A stretch of 64,000 bases of DNA from Shimia sp965227725 (GCF_965227725.1 NZ_CBDDGH010000006.1:186001-250000), one strand, 5' to 3'; shown: positions 8,902 through 18,065, counted from the stretch's first letter. Translations and numbers: made by a program. Notes: a model not told the origin generated them from the sequence alone.

Positions 8902-9834
8902 ATGGCTGACGGCATTAAGTCCAACAGAATCAGACGGCTGAAACATATTGAGGCTTTTTCAGCGGTGATTTCGACCGGTTCGTTTTCTGCAGCCGCGCGC
9001 CAACTGGGTGTTTCTCAACCTGCGATCAGTCAGCTGATCAAGGTGCTGGAGGATGTCATCGGCGCGCCGCTCTTTATCCGCAGAAACGGCGCGATTTTCC
9101 CGACAAGCCGCGCGGAGAGCTTGCGAGAAGATGCCGTGAGTTTGCTGGCACATCTGGATCGTTTCCAGGCGCAGCTGAGCTATGGGCGAACGGGCGTGCT
9201 ATCTACAGTGCGGCTGACTGCGTCGATGAGCATAGCTAGCGAACTGTTGCCGAGTATTGTGGGCGAGATCGTCGCGGATCATCCGGATGCGATGTTTTAT
9301 GTCAGCTCGGTCCCCCTCTCCTCAATGGTTCAATCTCTCATTCAAGGGCATGTTGATTTCGCCTTCCACACCCGCCCGCTTGAGCATCCTGGGCTGCACA
9401 ACGCAGAAGTTGGCGTTGCACCCCTAGTGGCAGTCATGAGAGCGGATAATCCTTTGGCTGCGGCAAAATCTTTGAGCGTCCGCGATTTTGCAGGACAGCG
9501 CATTATTTCCTCAACACGCAACGATCCGGCATTCCACTATTTTTCCAAACTTTGGCACGAAAATGGTGTTTCCATAAAAACAGTTTTGCAATCTCCGTTT
9601 GCTGGCTTCGCCATCCGCATGGTGGAGGCTTTGTCCGCAGTCACCTTCAATAACGCCTTGGTGGCAGTGAAAATCTGCAATCGAGACCCCAACTTGGTCA
9701 TGCGGCGGGTAGAAGGCGTGGACTTCGAAACTTCTTTTTTTCTGGCCTGTGCTGATTGGCAGAACGGATCTGACACGCAGAAAAAGCTGATCGCTGCCTT
9801 TGAAACCCTTGCCGTCAACACGTCAACGGAATGA
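8902..9834 (+). CDS. LysR-family transcriptional regulator
   Basis: This 310-aa regulator has an N-terminal winged helix-turn-helix (FSAVISTGSFSAAARQLGVS, then QPAISQLIKVLED) and a C-terminal type-2 periplasmic-binding-like effector domain. It lies 70 bp downstream of the transporter ATPase on the same strand and is the last gene of the cluster. It probably controls the FGase/peptide-transporter operon, though LysR genes are more often divergent from their targets. The inducer is unknown. Confidence 0.88.
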   Translation: MADGIKSNRIRRLKHIEAFSAVISTGSFSAAARQLGVSQPAISQLIKVLEDVIGAPLFIRRNGAIFPTSRAESLREDAVSLLAHLDRFQAQLSYGRTGVLSTVRLTASMSIASELLPSIVGEIVADHPDAMFYVSSVPLSSMVQSLIQGHVDFAFHTRPLEHPGLHNAEVGVAPLVAVMRADNPLAAAKSLSVRDFAGQRIISSTRNDPAFHYFSKLWHENGVSIKTVLQSPFAGFAIRMVEALSAVTFNNALVAVKICNRDPNLVMRRVEGVDFETSFFLACADWQNGSDTQKKLIAAFETLAVNTSTE

Positions 9835-11423
9835 TTGTAGAGTCAGTCCAAAGTTCGCTTTTTATTAGGCGCCGCACTGCTAGATGATGGTTTCTCAACA
9901 AGATTGGCATTCTGTTATTCTCGTTCGCTAAGCATCTAGGCGCAGGCGCTAAGTGTGGTGGTTGGTTTGGGTGCCTCGTGGAGGAGATGCTTAACCAGGA
10001 TGTTGGTGACCCCGACACGACAAACGCGGTGCGCAGCCCTGAGTAAAATCGTGTACGTAGCGAGGTCAAAGGCCTCATAAAAGGCTAGCTAAGCAATGGT
10101 GGCCATTTTCAAGTCAACGAGCCAAACCCAAATAGCCGAAAGGGCAATACCGTGTGTGTCGTTCCTGTAGGAATTCCGGCCGTTTGCCTGCCTGAAGAAG
10201 GCAGCAAAGGCACTTCTACCTAGGCAAACGCAGGGGGTGACCAGCGCCTGGTACAGATACTTCCACCACCTCGCAGTAGTGGTGTCGGAAGGTGAAACAC
10301 TACAACCACACCATCATGCCAGAGATAACTGGCTTAAATTGGAAACTCACATCCACTCATTCTGTCTCGGACGTCGATACCGCGCAGGAAGTCGAGCAGG
10401 CCGTGTTGCGCAGCTTTGCCGAGTACCAGCTACCGAGTAACGGAGAAATTCTTCAAAGTGAGGAGGCGACGAAGGTACAATTGGCGATAATCAGCGCGTC
10501 TGCATCGGCTCTTTGATTGCATTCGACGTTCGCGTCTCTCGGGAATTCGTACTAGTTCACATCAGTGTGCCCAGCAGTGTTTAGGCTCGAGACCGAAGCT
10601 ATTCAGGTCATTGGCCTCGCGGCGTTTTTTGTCCGCACTGTGCGAGTTCGAACTTCTTCAACTGCGCACAAGCAGGGGGCCCTCCGTCAATCTTTGCAAA
10701 GCCCGCTTTCTGTCCATAGCTGCCGTTGGTGCAAAACTCGTCTAACGGCGGCTACCAGCCCTGAGCGACATAGGACTTGCGCGCAGCTAAGGACCCCAGC
10801 GAGCCCATTCTGTGATTTCGTTTTTGCGCGGCTCGCGCTCGCAGCGCAAAAATTTCCCCACGCGCGAAGTCTAGTGTGCCGCAGTGGCGCTGCAAACTGG
10901 GCCGGTCGCTGCCAAAGTTGGCTCAACACATCGACCCGCTCCAATGCCCGTCGCAGCGAATGGGTCGAGAACCGGAAATGGATCTCATTTCGCCTGAGCT
11001 TCTTGTTTCCGACAAAGGCTGGAACCATCCAGATTTCGATAACAACTTTTTTCAGCAGCGTCGCAGTCGAGTGATGAAACCGGTGCGGTTCGATGTCGAG
11101 GCATTTCGACAGCACAGGTAGCTATTCACGGAGCGACGCTGTTCGGAGCTGTTGTCTCACCGTGTTCAATTAAAGCAGCTATGCAATGGAGCCGTGTTCG
11201 AAGCGCCTCTGACAGGGGTGGTGAAACTCTTTCTGCAGCCTACGGATCGACACAAGAACGATACGTTTTTTGACGCCATTCCCCCGCAATAGGACCTTGC
11301 CGAAATTTGAAAATGCATCGCGAGCGTCAATTTCGGTAGGCGTACTGATCTGTGGCTCTTTTGGCAATAAGGGTCTTGATGATCAGCAATGTAACTTCGT
11401 TCTGCGATGCCGCTGTCGTGGTG
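9835..11423. other. Gene-poor decayed region
   Basis: About 1.6 kb without a supportable gene. Short open frames occur (for example 10292-10516 on plus, 74 codons, and 10687-11115 on minus), but none shows a recognisable domain, good start site or plausible composition. A small hairpin (CTGCCT/AGGCAG) lies near 10180-10200. The stretch adjoins the integrase and peptidase fragments at 11424-11949 and is best read as remains of an integrated element, which is inference. Confidence 0.5.
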
Positions 11424-11730
11424 TCACTCTTCCACAGGGCTCTCATACAACGCCATCATCCCCCAGCAATGAACGTCGATATGTCGTGCCGAAATGGCAC
11501 CGTAACCGGGTGCCAGTACGTTCGCGAGCAGGCGCGATTGCGGGCGTTTGTAGCCAAAGCGCGTGCCCCAGCTGTTACGGAAGATAAACCATCCGCCGCC
11601 GGGTGCGTCTGTGTCGTCGATCCGCCCAACGGTGCAGATCGCGTGGCCCAGCTGCCGCTGCCCATCAGCCAGTGCATCCGATCGCGGGTCAGGGATCACG
11701 CCGGTGCGCCAAGCGCTGCCGATTGTCCAC
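11424..11730 (-). pseudogene. C-terminal fragment of papain-like (C1) peptidase
   Basis: About 100 codons encode only the tail of a C1-type cysteine peptidase. The catalytic histidine segment (LGHAICTVG) and the asparagine segment (GGGWFIFRNSWGTRFGY) are visible, followed by PGYGAISARHIDVHCWGM and a stop. The pro- and N-terminal region with the catalytic cysteine is missing. The upstream end runs directly into integrase coding sequence in another frame, so this is a deletion product. Function is presumably lost. Confidence 0.65.
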
Positions 11731-11949
11731 GGTGCCAAGTCCAAACTCCCGGCGCTGCCCCCTCACCATAACGCGCAATAGCCAGCGCCTGGCTCCAGAC
11801 TTGTCGACCTGCAGAAAAAGGCCCCCTCCGTCCATATGACGTCCTGGAGGCGCATTCCGGACGAATGACGCTTTTAATTTCTTTTCGACATGTGGTCCGG
11901 ATTTGATTCCGGGACGATGATCGGTGTTGGATGGATCTTTCATTTTCAC
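11731..11949 (-). pseudogene. N-terminal fragment of tyrosine-type site-specific integrase
   Basis: About 73 codons match the arm-DNA-binding (DUF4102) start of P4-like integrases: ASFVRNAPPGRHMDGGG, then LFLQVDKSGARRWLLR and RREFGLG. The catalytic domain with its Arg-His-Arg-Tyr residues is absent because the sequence switches to a peptidase fragment after about 11731; the open frame stops at 11689. It starts 119 bp from the tRNA-Ser 3' end and reads away from it, the classic position of an integrase next to its attachment site. It marks an excised or collapsed element. Confidence 0.75.
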
Positions 11950-12067
11950 CCCACAATTTACCCCACAATTTTTGCGGGAACATAATGGCTAAATGTTGGG
12001 GTCTTGAAGGAGAAATACCGAAAACCTTGGGCTTTCACGCTCCCAACACCTGTCAATCCGGTGCAAA

Positions 12068-12157
12068 TGGCGGAGACGAAGGGATTCGAACCCTCGATAC
12101 CGTTTCCGGTATACTCCCTTAGCAGGGGAGCGCCTTCGACCACTCGGCCACGTCTCC
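12068..12157 (-). tRNA. tRNA-Ser (GCU anticodon)
   Basis: The minus strand reads GGAGACG at the 5' end, pairing with CGTCTCC, followed by discriminator G and encoded CCA (12068-12070). The anticodon stem-loop is CTCCC-CTGCTAA-GGGAG, with the anticodon at 12121-12123. The long variable arm (ACCG-GAAA-CGGT) is typical of class II serine tRNAs, and the T loop is GGTTCGAATCC. It decodes AGC/AGU. Its 3' end is a likely integration site for the element whose integrase fragment lies next to it. Confidence 0.97.
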
Positions 12158-12581
12158 GCGGACCCGTATATGTGCAGGCCTGACGGGACACAAGACCCAA
12201 AAACACGTTTTCAAGAATTCCTTGAGTTTCGATGTGACGCCTCTCAAACGTCCCTGCGACTCATAGTGTGTTAGGCCTTCAGGCCAGGAAGCCGAAGCGA
12301 GTTTGTGTTTAGGCGCAGCGCAATAATGCGGAGTGGTTCTGTTGCTAGAAGGTCCAGCCGTGGTAACAGACTCGCAATCAATGAGTGAAATTTGTGACAG
12401 TCTGCTATTAAGATAGGCCATTGGCTTAGAACAAAAAATTCACAAGTATCTGTTGATATGACCGCGTTAACTTCGCGCTGCTACACAACCCTTCACACCC
12501 ACGCGAGGATGGCTGCGCGCGGCGTCGATGCTGTGTTACGCTGATCTCAACTGAAATGATCACGTTATTAGGAGAGTTATC
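12158..12581. other. Intergenic region, no gene seen
   Basis: This 424-bp stretch separates tRNA-Ser from the YHS operon and should contain both promoters. An open frame on the minus strand here only exists by running through the tRNA. Apart from a GGAG ribosome binding site just before 12582 (AGGAGAGTTATC), I see no clear regulatory element. Confidence 0.5.
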
Positions 12582-13094
12582 GTGAAGTGGCTTATTGCAC
12601 CTGCCTTTGTGGCACTAACCTCGACCATGGCCTTTGCTGGGGAGCAGTATGTTGATGAAACCGGTTACGCGGTTTCGGGTTACGATGTTGTGGCCTATTT
12701 TGGGCTTGAGCAGGCCCCTGTGGGCAGCGCGCAGCCAGCAGCAGTTCCTGGCAACAAGAGCATCACCGCTGACTACAACGGCGCGACCTTTGCTTTTGCC
12801 TCTGAGAAGAACAAAAAGGCGTTCTTGAAGGATCCGGAAAAATATGCTCCGAAATATGATGGCCACTGTGCATATGGTGTGTCCAAAGGCGGCAAGGTTC
12901 CTGGCAACCCGAATCTGTGGCGGATTGTTGATGGTAACCTCTATCTCAACATCACCAAAAATGTGGTAGGCTTCTGGGAGGAAGATATTCCGGGGAATAT
13001 CTCGCTGGCACAGGGCAACTGGGGTGGCATTGAATCAAAATCGGCGTCAGACAGCACGATCCCTAACTTCTCGTCGCCTGCGCCGACAAACTAA
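12582..13094 (+). CDS. Exported YHS domain-containing protein
   Basis: This 170-aa protein has a Sec signal peptide (MKWLIAPAFVALTSTMAFA). The YHS-like domain follows, with SGYDVVAYF, FAFASEKNKKAFLKDPEKY and GHCAYGVSKGGKV. YHS domains often bind metals through cysteine, but here only one cysteine is seen in the core. The C-terminal tail is Ser/Pro/Thr-rich. It is first in a tight group with a rhodanese (9-bp gap) and an esterase. A periplasmic role in metal or redox handling is possible but unproven. Confidence 0.8.
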   Translation: MKWLIAPAFVALTSTMAFAGEQYVDETGYAVSGYDVVAYFGLEQAPVGSAQPAAVPGNKSITADYNGATFAFASEKNKKAFLKDPEKYAPKYDGHCAYGVSKGGKVPGNPNLWRIVDGNLYLNITKNVVGFWEEDIPGNISLAQGNWGGIESKSASDSTIPNFSSPAPTN

Positions 13095-13103
13095 GACAAT
13101 ACT

Positions 13104-13544
13104 ATGAGGCTCTCACGGCGGTCTGTGCTCGCGCTTGGAGGTGTGGCTGCAGTTGGGGTGGGGGCTTCGTTCATGCTGCCCACTTCGCGTGCGGATGTGG
13201 CGCACATTATGACACCTCAGGAAGCTTTTCAAGCTGCAGAAAGAGGTGACATCCTGCTTGTAGATATTCGCCGCCCTGATGAATGGGCGGCGACTGGTGT
13301 ACCGGCGCCGGCGGTGCCGATCGATATGCGTGCGCGCGATTTCATTGAGCAAGTTTCAAATGCACGCGCATTTCCTGCACAGCCTGTTGCCGTTATTTGC
13401 GCGCGCGGAGTACGCTCTGCGCGGGTCACTCGGCAGCTTGAAGCGGCCAATCTGACACCGATCATTGATGTGCCGGAAGGAATGCTGGGGTCCCGTGCTG
13501 GCCCTGGATGGCTCAAAACAGGATTGCCGGTGAGGACTCAATAG
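13104..13544 (+). CDS. Exported rhodanese-like domain protein
   Basis: This 146-aa protein starts with a twin-arginine-like leader (SRRSVLALGG, then a hydrophobic stretch to about residue 30). A single rhodanese domain follows: LLVDIRRPDEWAATGVP and the active-site loop VAVICARGVRSARV with Cys99, so it could carry a persulfide. It lies 9 bp after the YHS gene and 2 bp before the esterase gene, indicating co-transcription. The sulfur acceptor is unknown. Confidence 0.85.
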   Translation: MRLSRRSVLALGGVAAVGVGASFMLPTSRADVAHIMTPQEAFQAAERGDILLVDIRRPDEWAATGVPAPAVPIDMRARDFIEQVSNARAFPAQPVAVICARGVRSARVTRQLEAANLTPIIDVPEGMLGSRAGPGWLKTGLPVRTQ

Positions 13545-13546
13545 TG

Positions 13547-14383
13547 ATGCGATGGACCATGTTGGCGGCTCTGGCCTTTACTGCAATGAGTGGTTCCGCT
13601 GCATGGGCATGCTCTAGTGAGACACCCTGTGAGGTGGGGGAGCGGGCCTACTATGTCGCGTTGCCTGAGGGGCAAGAACAGCCAGCCCCCGCCGTTGTTT
13701 ACATCCATGGATGGGGGGGCAGTGGGAAGGGGGCACTCCGCAATGGGGGCATGGTGTCTGCGTTTTTGGAGCGGGGCTATGCAGTGATTGCGCCTGATGG
13801 CGTACCTCGAGAAGGGCGTAGCGGGCGCAGTTGGGGATTTCATCCAAATTCAGGCAGGCAGTTGGAGGAAATTTCCTACCTACAGGCTGTGCGGGATGAT
13901 GCGATCGAACGCTTTGATCTGGACCCGGATCGCATTGTGTTGGCTGGCTTTTCCATTGGTGGATCGATGGTTGCCTATACCGCCTGCCTTGATCCCAGTT
14001 CTTTTGCCGCCTACGCGCCTGTCGGCGGAAATTTCTGGCGCCCGCATCCGACAGAATGTGCCGGTCAGGTGCGGATGTTGCACACGCATGGGTGGACAGA
14101 CGGAACGGTTCCGCTGGAGGGGCGCGTGGTGAATCGTGTGCCAGTGACCGATCCGGATGCTTTCGCTCAAGGCGATATTTTTTATGCGATGTCTCTCTGG
14201 CGCGAGACCAACAAATGTGTGCACCTGAAAGCGGATCGCTTTGTCACACAAGGACAGTTCTGGCGGCGTATCTGGGACCGCTGTGCACCGGACTCTGCGT
14301 TGGAATTGGCACTGTTCCCTGGGGGGCATGCTATTCCAAGGGGCTGGTCTGATCTTGTTGTAGATTGGTTTGAGGGGCTGTGA
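13547..14383 (+). CDS. Exported alpha/beta-hydrolase esterase, PHB-depolymerase/LpqC-like
   Basis: This 278-aa protein has a signal peptide ending near AWA (residue 21; ACSSE follows, so a lipobox-like Cys22 exists). The fold shows an oxyanion segment VVYIHGWGGSG, a nucleophile elbow LAGFSIGGSM (Ser136), an acid in HGWTDGTVP and a late histidine in FPGGHAIP. This matches the poly(3-hydroxybutyrate) depolymerase/feruloyl esterase family. The start at 13547 is used; GTG at 13544 is possible. It overlaps the next gene by 4 nt. The true ester substrate is unknown. Confidence 0.8.
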   Translation: MRWTMLAALAFTAMSGSAAWACSSETPCEVGERAYYVALPEGQEQPAPAVVYIHGWGGSGKGALRNGGMVSAFLERGYAVIAPDGVPREGRSGRSWGFHPNSGRQLEEISYLQAVRDDAIERFDLDPDRIVLAGFSIGGSMVAYTACLDPSSFAAYAPVGGNFWRPHPTECAGQVRMLHTHGWTDGTVPLEGRVVNRVPVTDPDAFAQGDIFYAMSLWRETNKCVHLKADRFVTQGQFWRRIWDRCAPDSALELALFPGGHAIPRGWSDLVVDWFEGL

Positions 14384-14676
14384 TGTTGGTCGCAGGTATA
14401 TCAGTTGCTGCGCTTGTCACCGGGATTTTGCTCCCGTTACGGTGGGGCGTTTATGGGTTTGTCGGCGGCGCAGCAGTTCTTTTCCTGATGCAAGTCGGGA
14501 TCAATTCCGCTGGTGGTTTTGCCGGTGCAAGTTTTGAGGAGAGCCTGTTGTTGTTCAACGGCTCATACCTTTCATATTTCGGATTTAACTTGCAGATAAG
14601 CTATCGCGCCTTTGCTGCGCCGCTATTGGCTTTGGCGCTGCCGATAATCTATCGCTTGTCACTCCGCCGCAATTGA
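14380..14676 (+). CDS. Small membrane protein of unknown function
   Basis: This 98-aa protein has three hydrophobic stretches (about residues 2-20, 24-42 and 78-93) and a basic C-terminus (RLSLRRN). The start overlaps the esterase stop (ATG at 14380 or 14383). Its last 18 bp overlap the end of opgH on the opposite strand. I recognise no family. Co-transcription with the exported esterase is likely. Confidence 0.6.
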   Translation: MMLVAGISVAALVTGILLPLRWGVYGFVGGAAVLFLMQVGINSAGGFAGASFEESLLLFNGSYLSYFGFNLQISYRAFAAPLLALALPIIYRLSLRRN

Positions 14677-16545
14677 TTGCGGCGCAGCGGTTTCTGTCAG
14701 CACAGATTTCATCCAAGCCCGTTCATTCCGCGCCAACGACACGATCTTTGGCTCGATGAGTGTGTGCGGTGTGTCGAGGCGTAGCACGCGGCTTGCGGCA
14801 TTCGCGACAGGCACTGAGCTGAGCTTTGACAGGGGTACAGCAGCTGCGAGGCTGAAAGCGATCGGCAGGATCAAAAGCGAGATATCTGCAAAAATCATGC
14901 CTCCGATGAGTGCAAGGCCAAACACGGTCTCAATCCAATGGAACCGCAAGGTCGCCAACCATCCGTAGCCGTTCCCGCTCCGGTCTTGTGGCGCCCACGC
15001 ATTTTTGCGCCCAAGAAGTGCGGAGGTCGCTGCAATGGTGTGGTGGACCATCATGATCGGAGCATAGAGCACAGAGAGCAGAACTTCGACGAGCATTGAC
15101 CCGATAAAGACCCGACGTGAGCCGTAGGCTGCGCGTGTTTTAGATTGCAGACCAAAAATGACAGCACCGGCGATTTTTGGGAACAAAAGCATGCCGTAGA
15201 TGAAAGCGAGGTAGAACCAGGCCATACTGGTTGGGGTTTCCTGCCATATCGGCATCAACGGGTTCGCCGGTGAAAAATAGCTGGGTGGAGTGTCGTCGCT
15301 GACGCCGACAAAGGCCCAAAGGGTGATCACCGCGAGCCAAGCGGGCGACATCAGAAAGGCGAGGGCGCCCAACAAAAGGTGAAAGCGTGAAATGACATGG
15401 AAGCCGCGCGCCGTAAGGATACGCAAATGCTGCATATTGCCATGGCACCAGCGGCGATCCCGCACGACATAGTCAATCAGGGTTTGTGGTGTTTCTTCAT
15501 AGCTTCCTGTGACGCGGGGCAAAAGACGGACGGCCCATCCTGCACGGCGCAACATGCCTGCTTCGACAAAGTCGTGGCTCAGCAAAAGATGTTTTGCGCC
15601 GCGCCAGCCCTTCAGGTGCGGAAGGCGGGCGCTTTCAGCAAATGCGCGTGTGCGAATGATCGCGTTGTGGCCCCAATAGTTGCCTTCGTGTTGCGACCAG
15701 CAGGCCAACCCCTCGGCAATCAGCCAGCCGTAGACGGAGTTCGAAAACTGTTGCACGCGGCCAAAAAGTGTCTGAGCGCCAATCAACATTGGACGGCTTT
15801 GAATGAGACCTGCATCCGGATCAGCCGCCATGGCGCGCGCGAGTTGTCGAATTGCTTTGCCGCTCATCAAACTGTCTGCGTCAAGGATCACCATGGAGTC
15901 ATAAGCGGCACCCCAGTTTTCGATCCATTCGGTGAGGTTGCCCACTTTCTTGTCGGTATTTTCCTCGCGACGGCGATAAAACACTTTGGTGTCTGGGTGT
16001 GCTGAACTGCTAAGTGCCTGATAGGCGCGTTCTTCCATCGCGGCGACTTGCGGGTCGCGCGTGTCACTGAGGATAAAGAGTGTGTAGCAATCTTCTCCGG
16101 GACCATCTGCAAGCTCTCGCATCATAGCTGAGGCATTGCCAAAAACATCCCAGGGCGTTTCGTTGTAGACGGGCATCAACAGGGCGATTTGAGCGGATTG
16201 ACCGTTCACGCTGCCGCGGGTCATACGCATGCCGCCAAGTGCTGTGCTGACCAGCCCCAGACAGGCATTGGTTGCCGAAAATGCAAGCCACACAGTCGAA
16301 AGCGCAATCAGCGCCAAGACAATGGCGTCAATCGTCGAGACGCCGCCGCGGCTCAAATACGTTGAGAAGGACGTGCAGATCAGGGTCGTCAACGTGATGG
16401 TTGGTACAAAGGCCGCTAGGCGCCAAAGGTGACGCCCCGGACGTCCGGCATGTTCCATGGAGCGCCTGCTGCCGACTTCTGAAAAAGTCTGAGCCGGCAT
16501 CGCGAGCGGTGCTCGCGGGGGCATATGGGGATGCTCAGGCGTCAT
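14659..16545 (-). CDS. opgH: Glucans biosynthesis glucosyltransferase H
   Basis: This ~628-aa inner-membrane family 2 glycosyltransferase makes the beta-glucan backbone of osmoregulated periplasmic glucans from UDP-glucose. Two N-terminal helices precede the catalytic region with MPVYNETPWDVFGN, VILDADSLMSG and the terminal RRWCHGNMQHL, then several membrane helices. It is shorter than E. coli MdoH (847 aa), as in other alphaproteobacteria. The start at 16545 overlaps the opgG stop as ATGA; 16566 is an alternative. It is the last gene of the TPR-opgC-opgG-opgH run. Confidence 0.92.
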   Translation of the reverse strand: MTPEHPHMPPRAPLAMPAQTFSEVGSRRSMEHAGRPGRHLWRLAAFVPTITLTTLICTSFSTYLSRGGVSTIDAIVLALIALSTVWLAFSATNACLGLVSTALGGMRMTRGSVNGQSAQIALLMPVYNETPWDVFGNASAMMRELADGPGEDCYTLFILSDTRDPQVAAMEERAYQALSSSAHPDTKVFYRRREENTDKKVGNLTEWIENWGAAYDSMVILDADSLMSGKAIRQLARAMAADPDAGLIQSRPMLIGAQTLFGRVQQFSNSVYGWLIAEGLACWSQHEGNYWGHNAIIRTRAFAESARLPHLKGWRGAKHLLLSHDFVEAGMLRRAGWAVRLLPRVTGSYEETPQTLIDYVVRDRRWCHGNMQHLRILTARGFHVISRFHLLLGALAFLMSPAWLAVITLWAFVGVSDDTPPSYFSPANPLMPIWQETPTSMAWFYLAFIYGMLLFPKIAGAVIFGLQSKTRAAYGSRRVFIGSMLVEVLLSVLYAPIMMVHHTIAATSALLGRKNAWAPQDRSGNGYGWLATLRFHWIETVFGLALIGGMIFADISLLILPIAFSLAAAVPLSKLSSVPVANAASRVLRLDTPHTLIEPKIVSLARNERAWMKSVLTETAAPQSIAAE

Positions 16546-18065
16546 GCGGTCCACCGGTAAAGCCACACCTCACTCAGCGGTGCGTCTTCGAGCCGAAGTT
16601 GTGCGCGGAACTCAATGAGCGACTCGTCTCCTGGATGAAACTTGAAGGCCAGTCGAGGTCCACCGGTTTCCGGATTGCGCTGCAAGACGCCGGAGGACAC
16701 TTCGCCGGCGCTGCTGTTCACCACAATTTCAATCTCGGAGAGATCTGCCGGCACAGTTTCGGCGTCGGCAAAATCAATCAGTACGATGGTTCCGTTGTTT
16801 TCAAAAGCGGAACCAATCATCGTGTTGAGTACGGTGAGGCCTTGCCCGTAGCTGACCTCTTCGCTCCATGTGAGACGATAAGACAGTTGGGTTTCCGTGC
16901 CGCGGGTCAGACCGCCTGCTGGACGCCAGTAGCATACGATATTGTCGTAGATCTCGGACTGGGTCGGGATTTCGATCAGCGTGACCGCACCTTCGCCCCA
17001 ATCGCCTTTGGGTTCCACCCAAACGCCCGGGCGGCGGTGATAGAGCGCTTCAAGATCCGCAAAATCGCTGTATTCGCGCGCGCGCTGCAGAAGGCCGAAA
17101 CCTTTGGGATTGTTGTCTTGAAAGGCGCTGATCTGCAGCGCGGAAGGGTTTGCCAGTGGGCGCCAAATGGTCTCGCCCGCGCCGTTGCTGATCAGCAGAC
17201 CGTCCGTGTCATGCACGGCAGGACGAAAGTCGGTGAAGCGATGTCTGTTGGTTTGATCGTATTGGAACATCGACGTCAAAGGCGCGATGCCAATGTTGTC
17301 GATATCGCGACGCGGGAACAGATGCGTTGTGATGTCCATGGTGAGGGCTTTGCCCGGCGTTATCTCAAAACGATAAGCACCTGTGCAGCTTGGGCTATCA
17401 AGCAAAGCATGGACAATGAAGGTTACTTCATTGGGGCCAGGTTTCTCAATCCAGAAAGCACGGAAATCCGGGAACTCCTCGCCCTCGGGTGAGGCTGTAT
17501 CGATGGCCAGACCTCGCGCGGATTGGCCATAGATGTTTCCGGTCCCAATGGCACGGAAATAGCTCGCGCCCTGGAATACGGCGAATTCCTGATAGATGCC
17601 TGCCTTTTCCAATTCTGCGCGGAGCCGCAGGCCGGAATAGCCAAGCGTGTCATCGGTAGGCAGTTCAGGGAACTTGTCAGTTTTGTCAAAGACACCGAAA
17701 TCAAATTTAAGCGGCTGAGCCATGCCGTTTTCGATAACTGAGATTTCGATCGGATGCGGAAAGTAGAGGCCCGGGGCGAAGACGTCCAATTGGAGCGGGG
17801 TCTCGGGTTCTTTGCTCCAGAGCGCATTGCGCACGTCAAACCAGATGGAGACGTAATCCTCATAACCGATTTCTGTCCATTCCTGCGGAATGCGCTTCGG
17901 CGGTTGGTAATCCTTCTGGCTAAGCGCACGGGCACGCTCAATCACCTCATTTGGATCAAACGAGACAGGCGCATGCAGTTGCAAACCGGGTTCGTTGCTG
18001 GCTTCAGCCAAAGCGGGGCTTGCGGCCAAGGCCGCCAAGCTGGCGATAAACTCACGTCTTAGCAT
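16542..18065 (-). CDS. opgG: Glucan biosynthesis periplasmic protein OpgG/OpgD
   Basis: This ~507-aa MdoG-family protein acts in the periplasm on the nascent glucan. The start at 18065 gives a leader MLRREFIASLAALAASPALA with an RR pair, pointing to Tat export as for E. coli OpgD. Conserved stretches include FGVFDKTDKFPELP, TASPEGEEFPDFRAFWIEKP, and FPRRDIDNIGIAPLTSMFQY. An upstream in-frame start at 18116 lies deeper in opgC and would bury the leader. Product order between OpgC and OpgH supports one pathway. Whether it is functionally G or D is open. Confidence 0.9.
   Translation of the reverse strand: MLRREFIASLAALAASPALAEASNEPGLQLHAPVSFDPNEVIERARALSQKDYQPPKRIPQEWTEIGYEDYVSIWFDVRNALWSKEPETPLQLDVFAPGLYFPHPIEISVIENGMAQPLKFDFGVFDKTDKFPELPTDDTLGYSGLRLRAELEKAGIYQEFAVFQGASYFRAIGTGNIYGQSARGLAIDTASPEGEEFPDFRAFWIEKPGPNEVTFIVHALLDSPSCTGAYRFEITPGKALTMDITTHLFPRRDIDNIGIAPLTSMFQYDQTNRHRFTDFRPAVHDTDGLLISNGAGETIWRPLANPSALQISAFQDNNPKGFGLLQRAREYSDFADLEALYHRRPGVWVEPKGDWGEGAVTLIEIPTQSEIYDNIVCYWRPAGGLTRGTETQLSYRLTWSEEVSYGQGLTVLNTMIGSAFENNGTIVLIDFADAETVPADLSEIEIVVNSSAGEVSSGVLQRNPETGGPRLAFKFHPGDESLIEFRAQLRLEDAPLSEVWLYRWTA

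Noticed and set aside
10565..11115. Overlapping open frames on both strands in the gap before tRNA-Ser
   Set aside because: Neither frame has a recognisable motif, and both occur in a region flanked by degraded genes, so random open frames are more likely.
12119..12421. A 100-codon minus-strand frame ending in the tRNA-Ser gene
   Set aside because: It runs through the tRNA and has no ribosome binding site or similarity.
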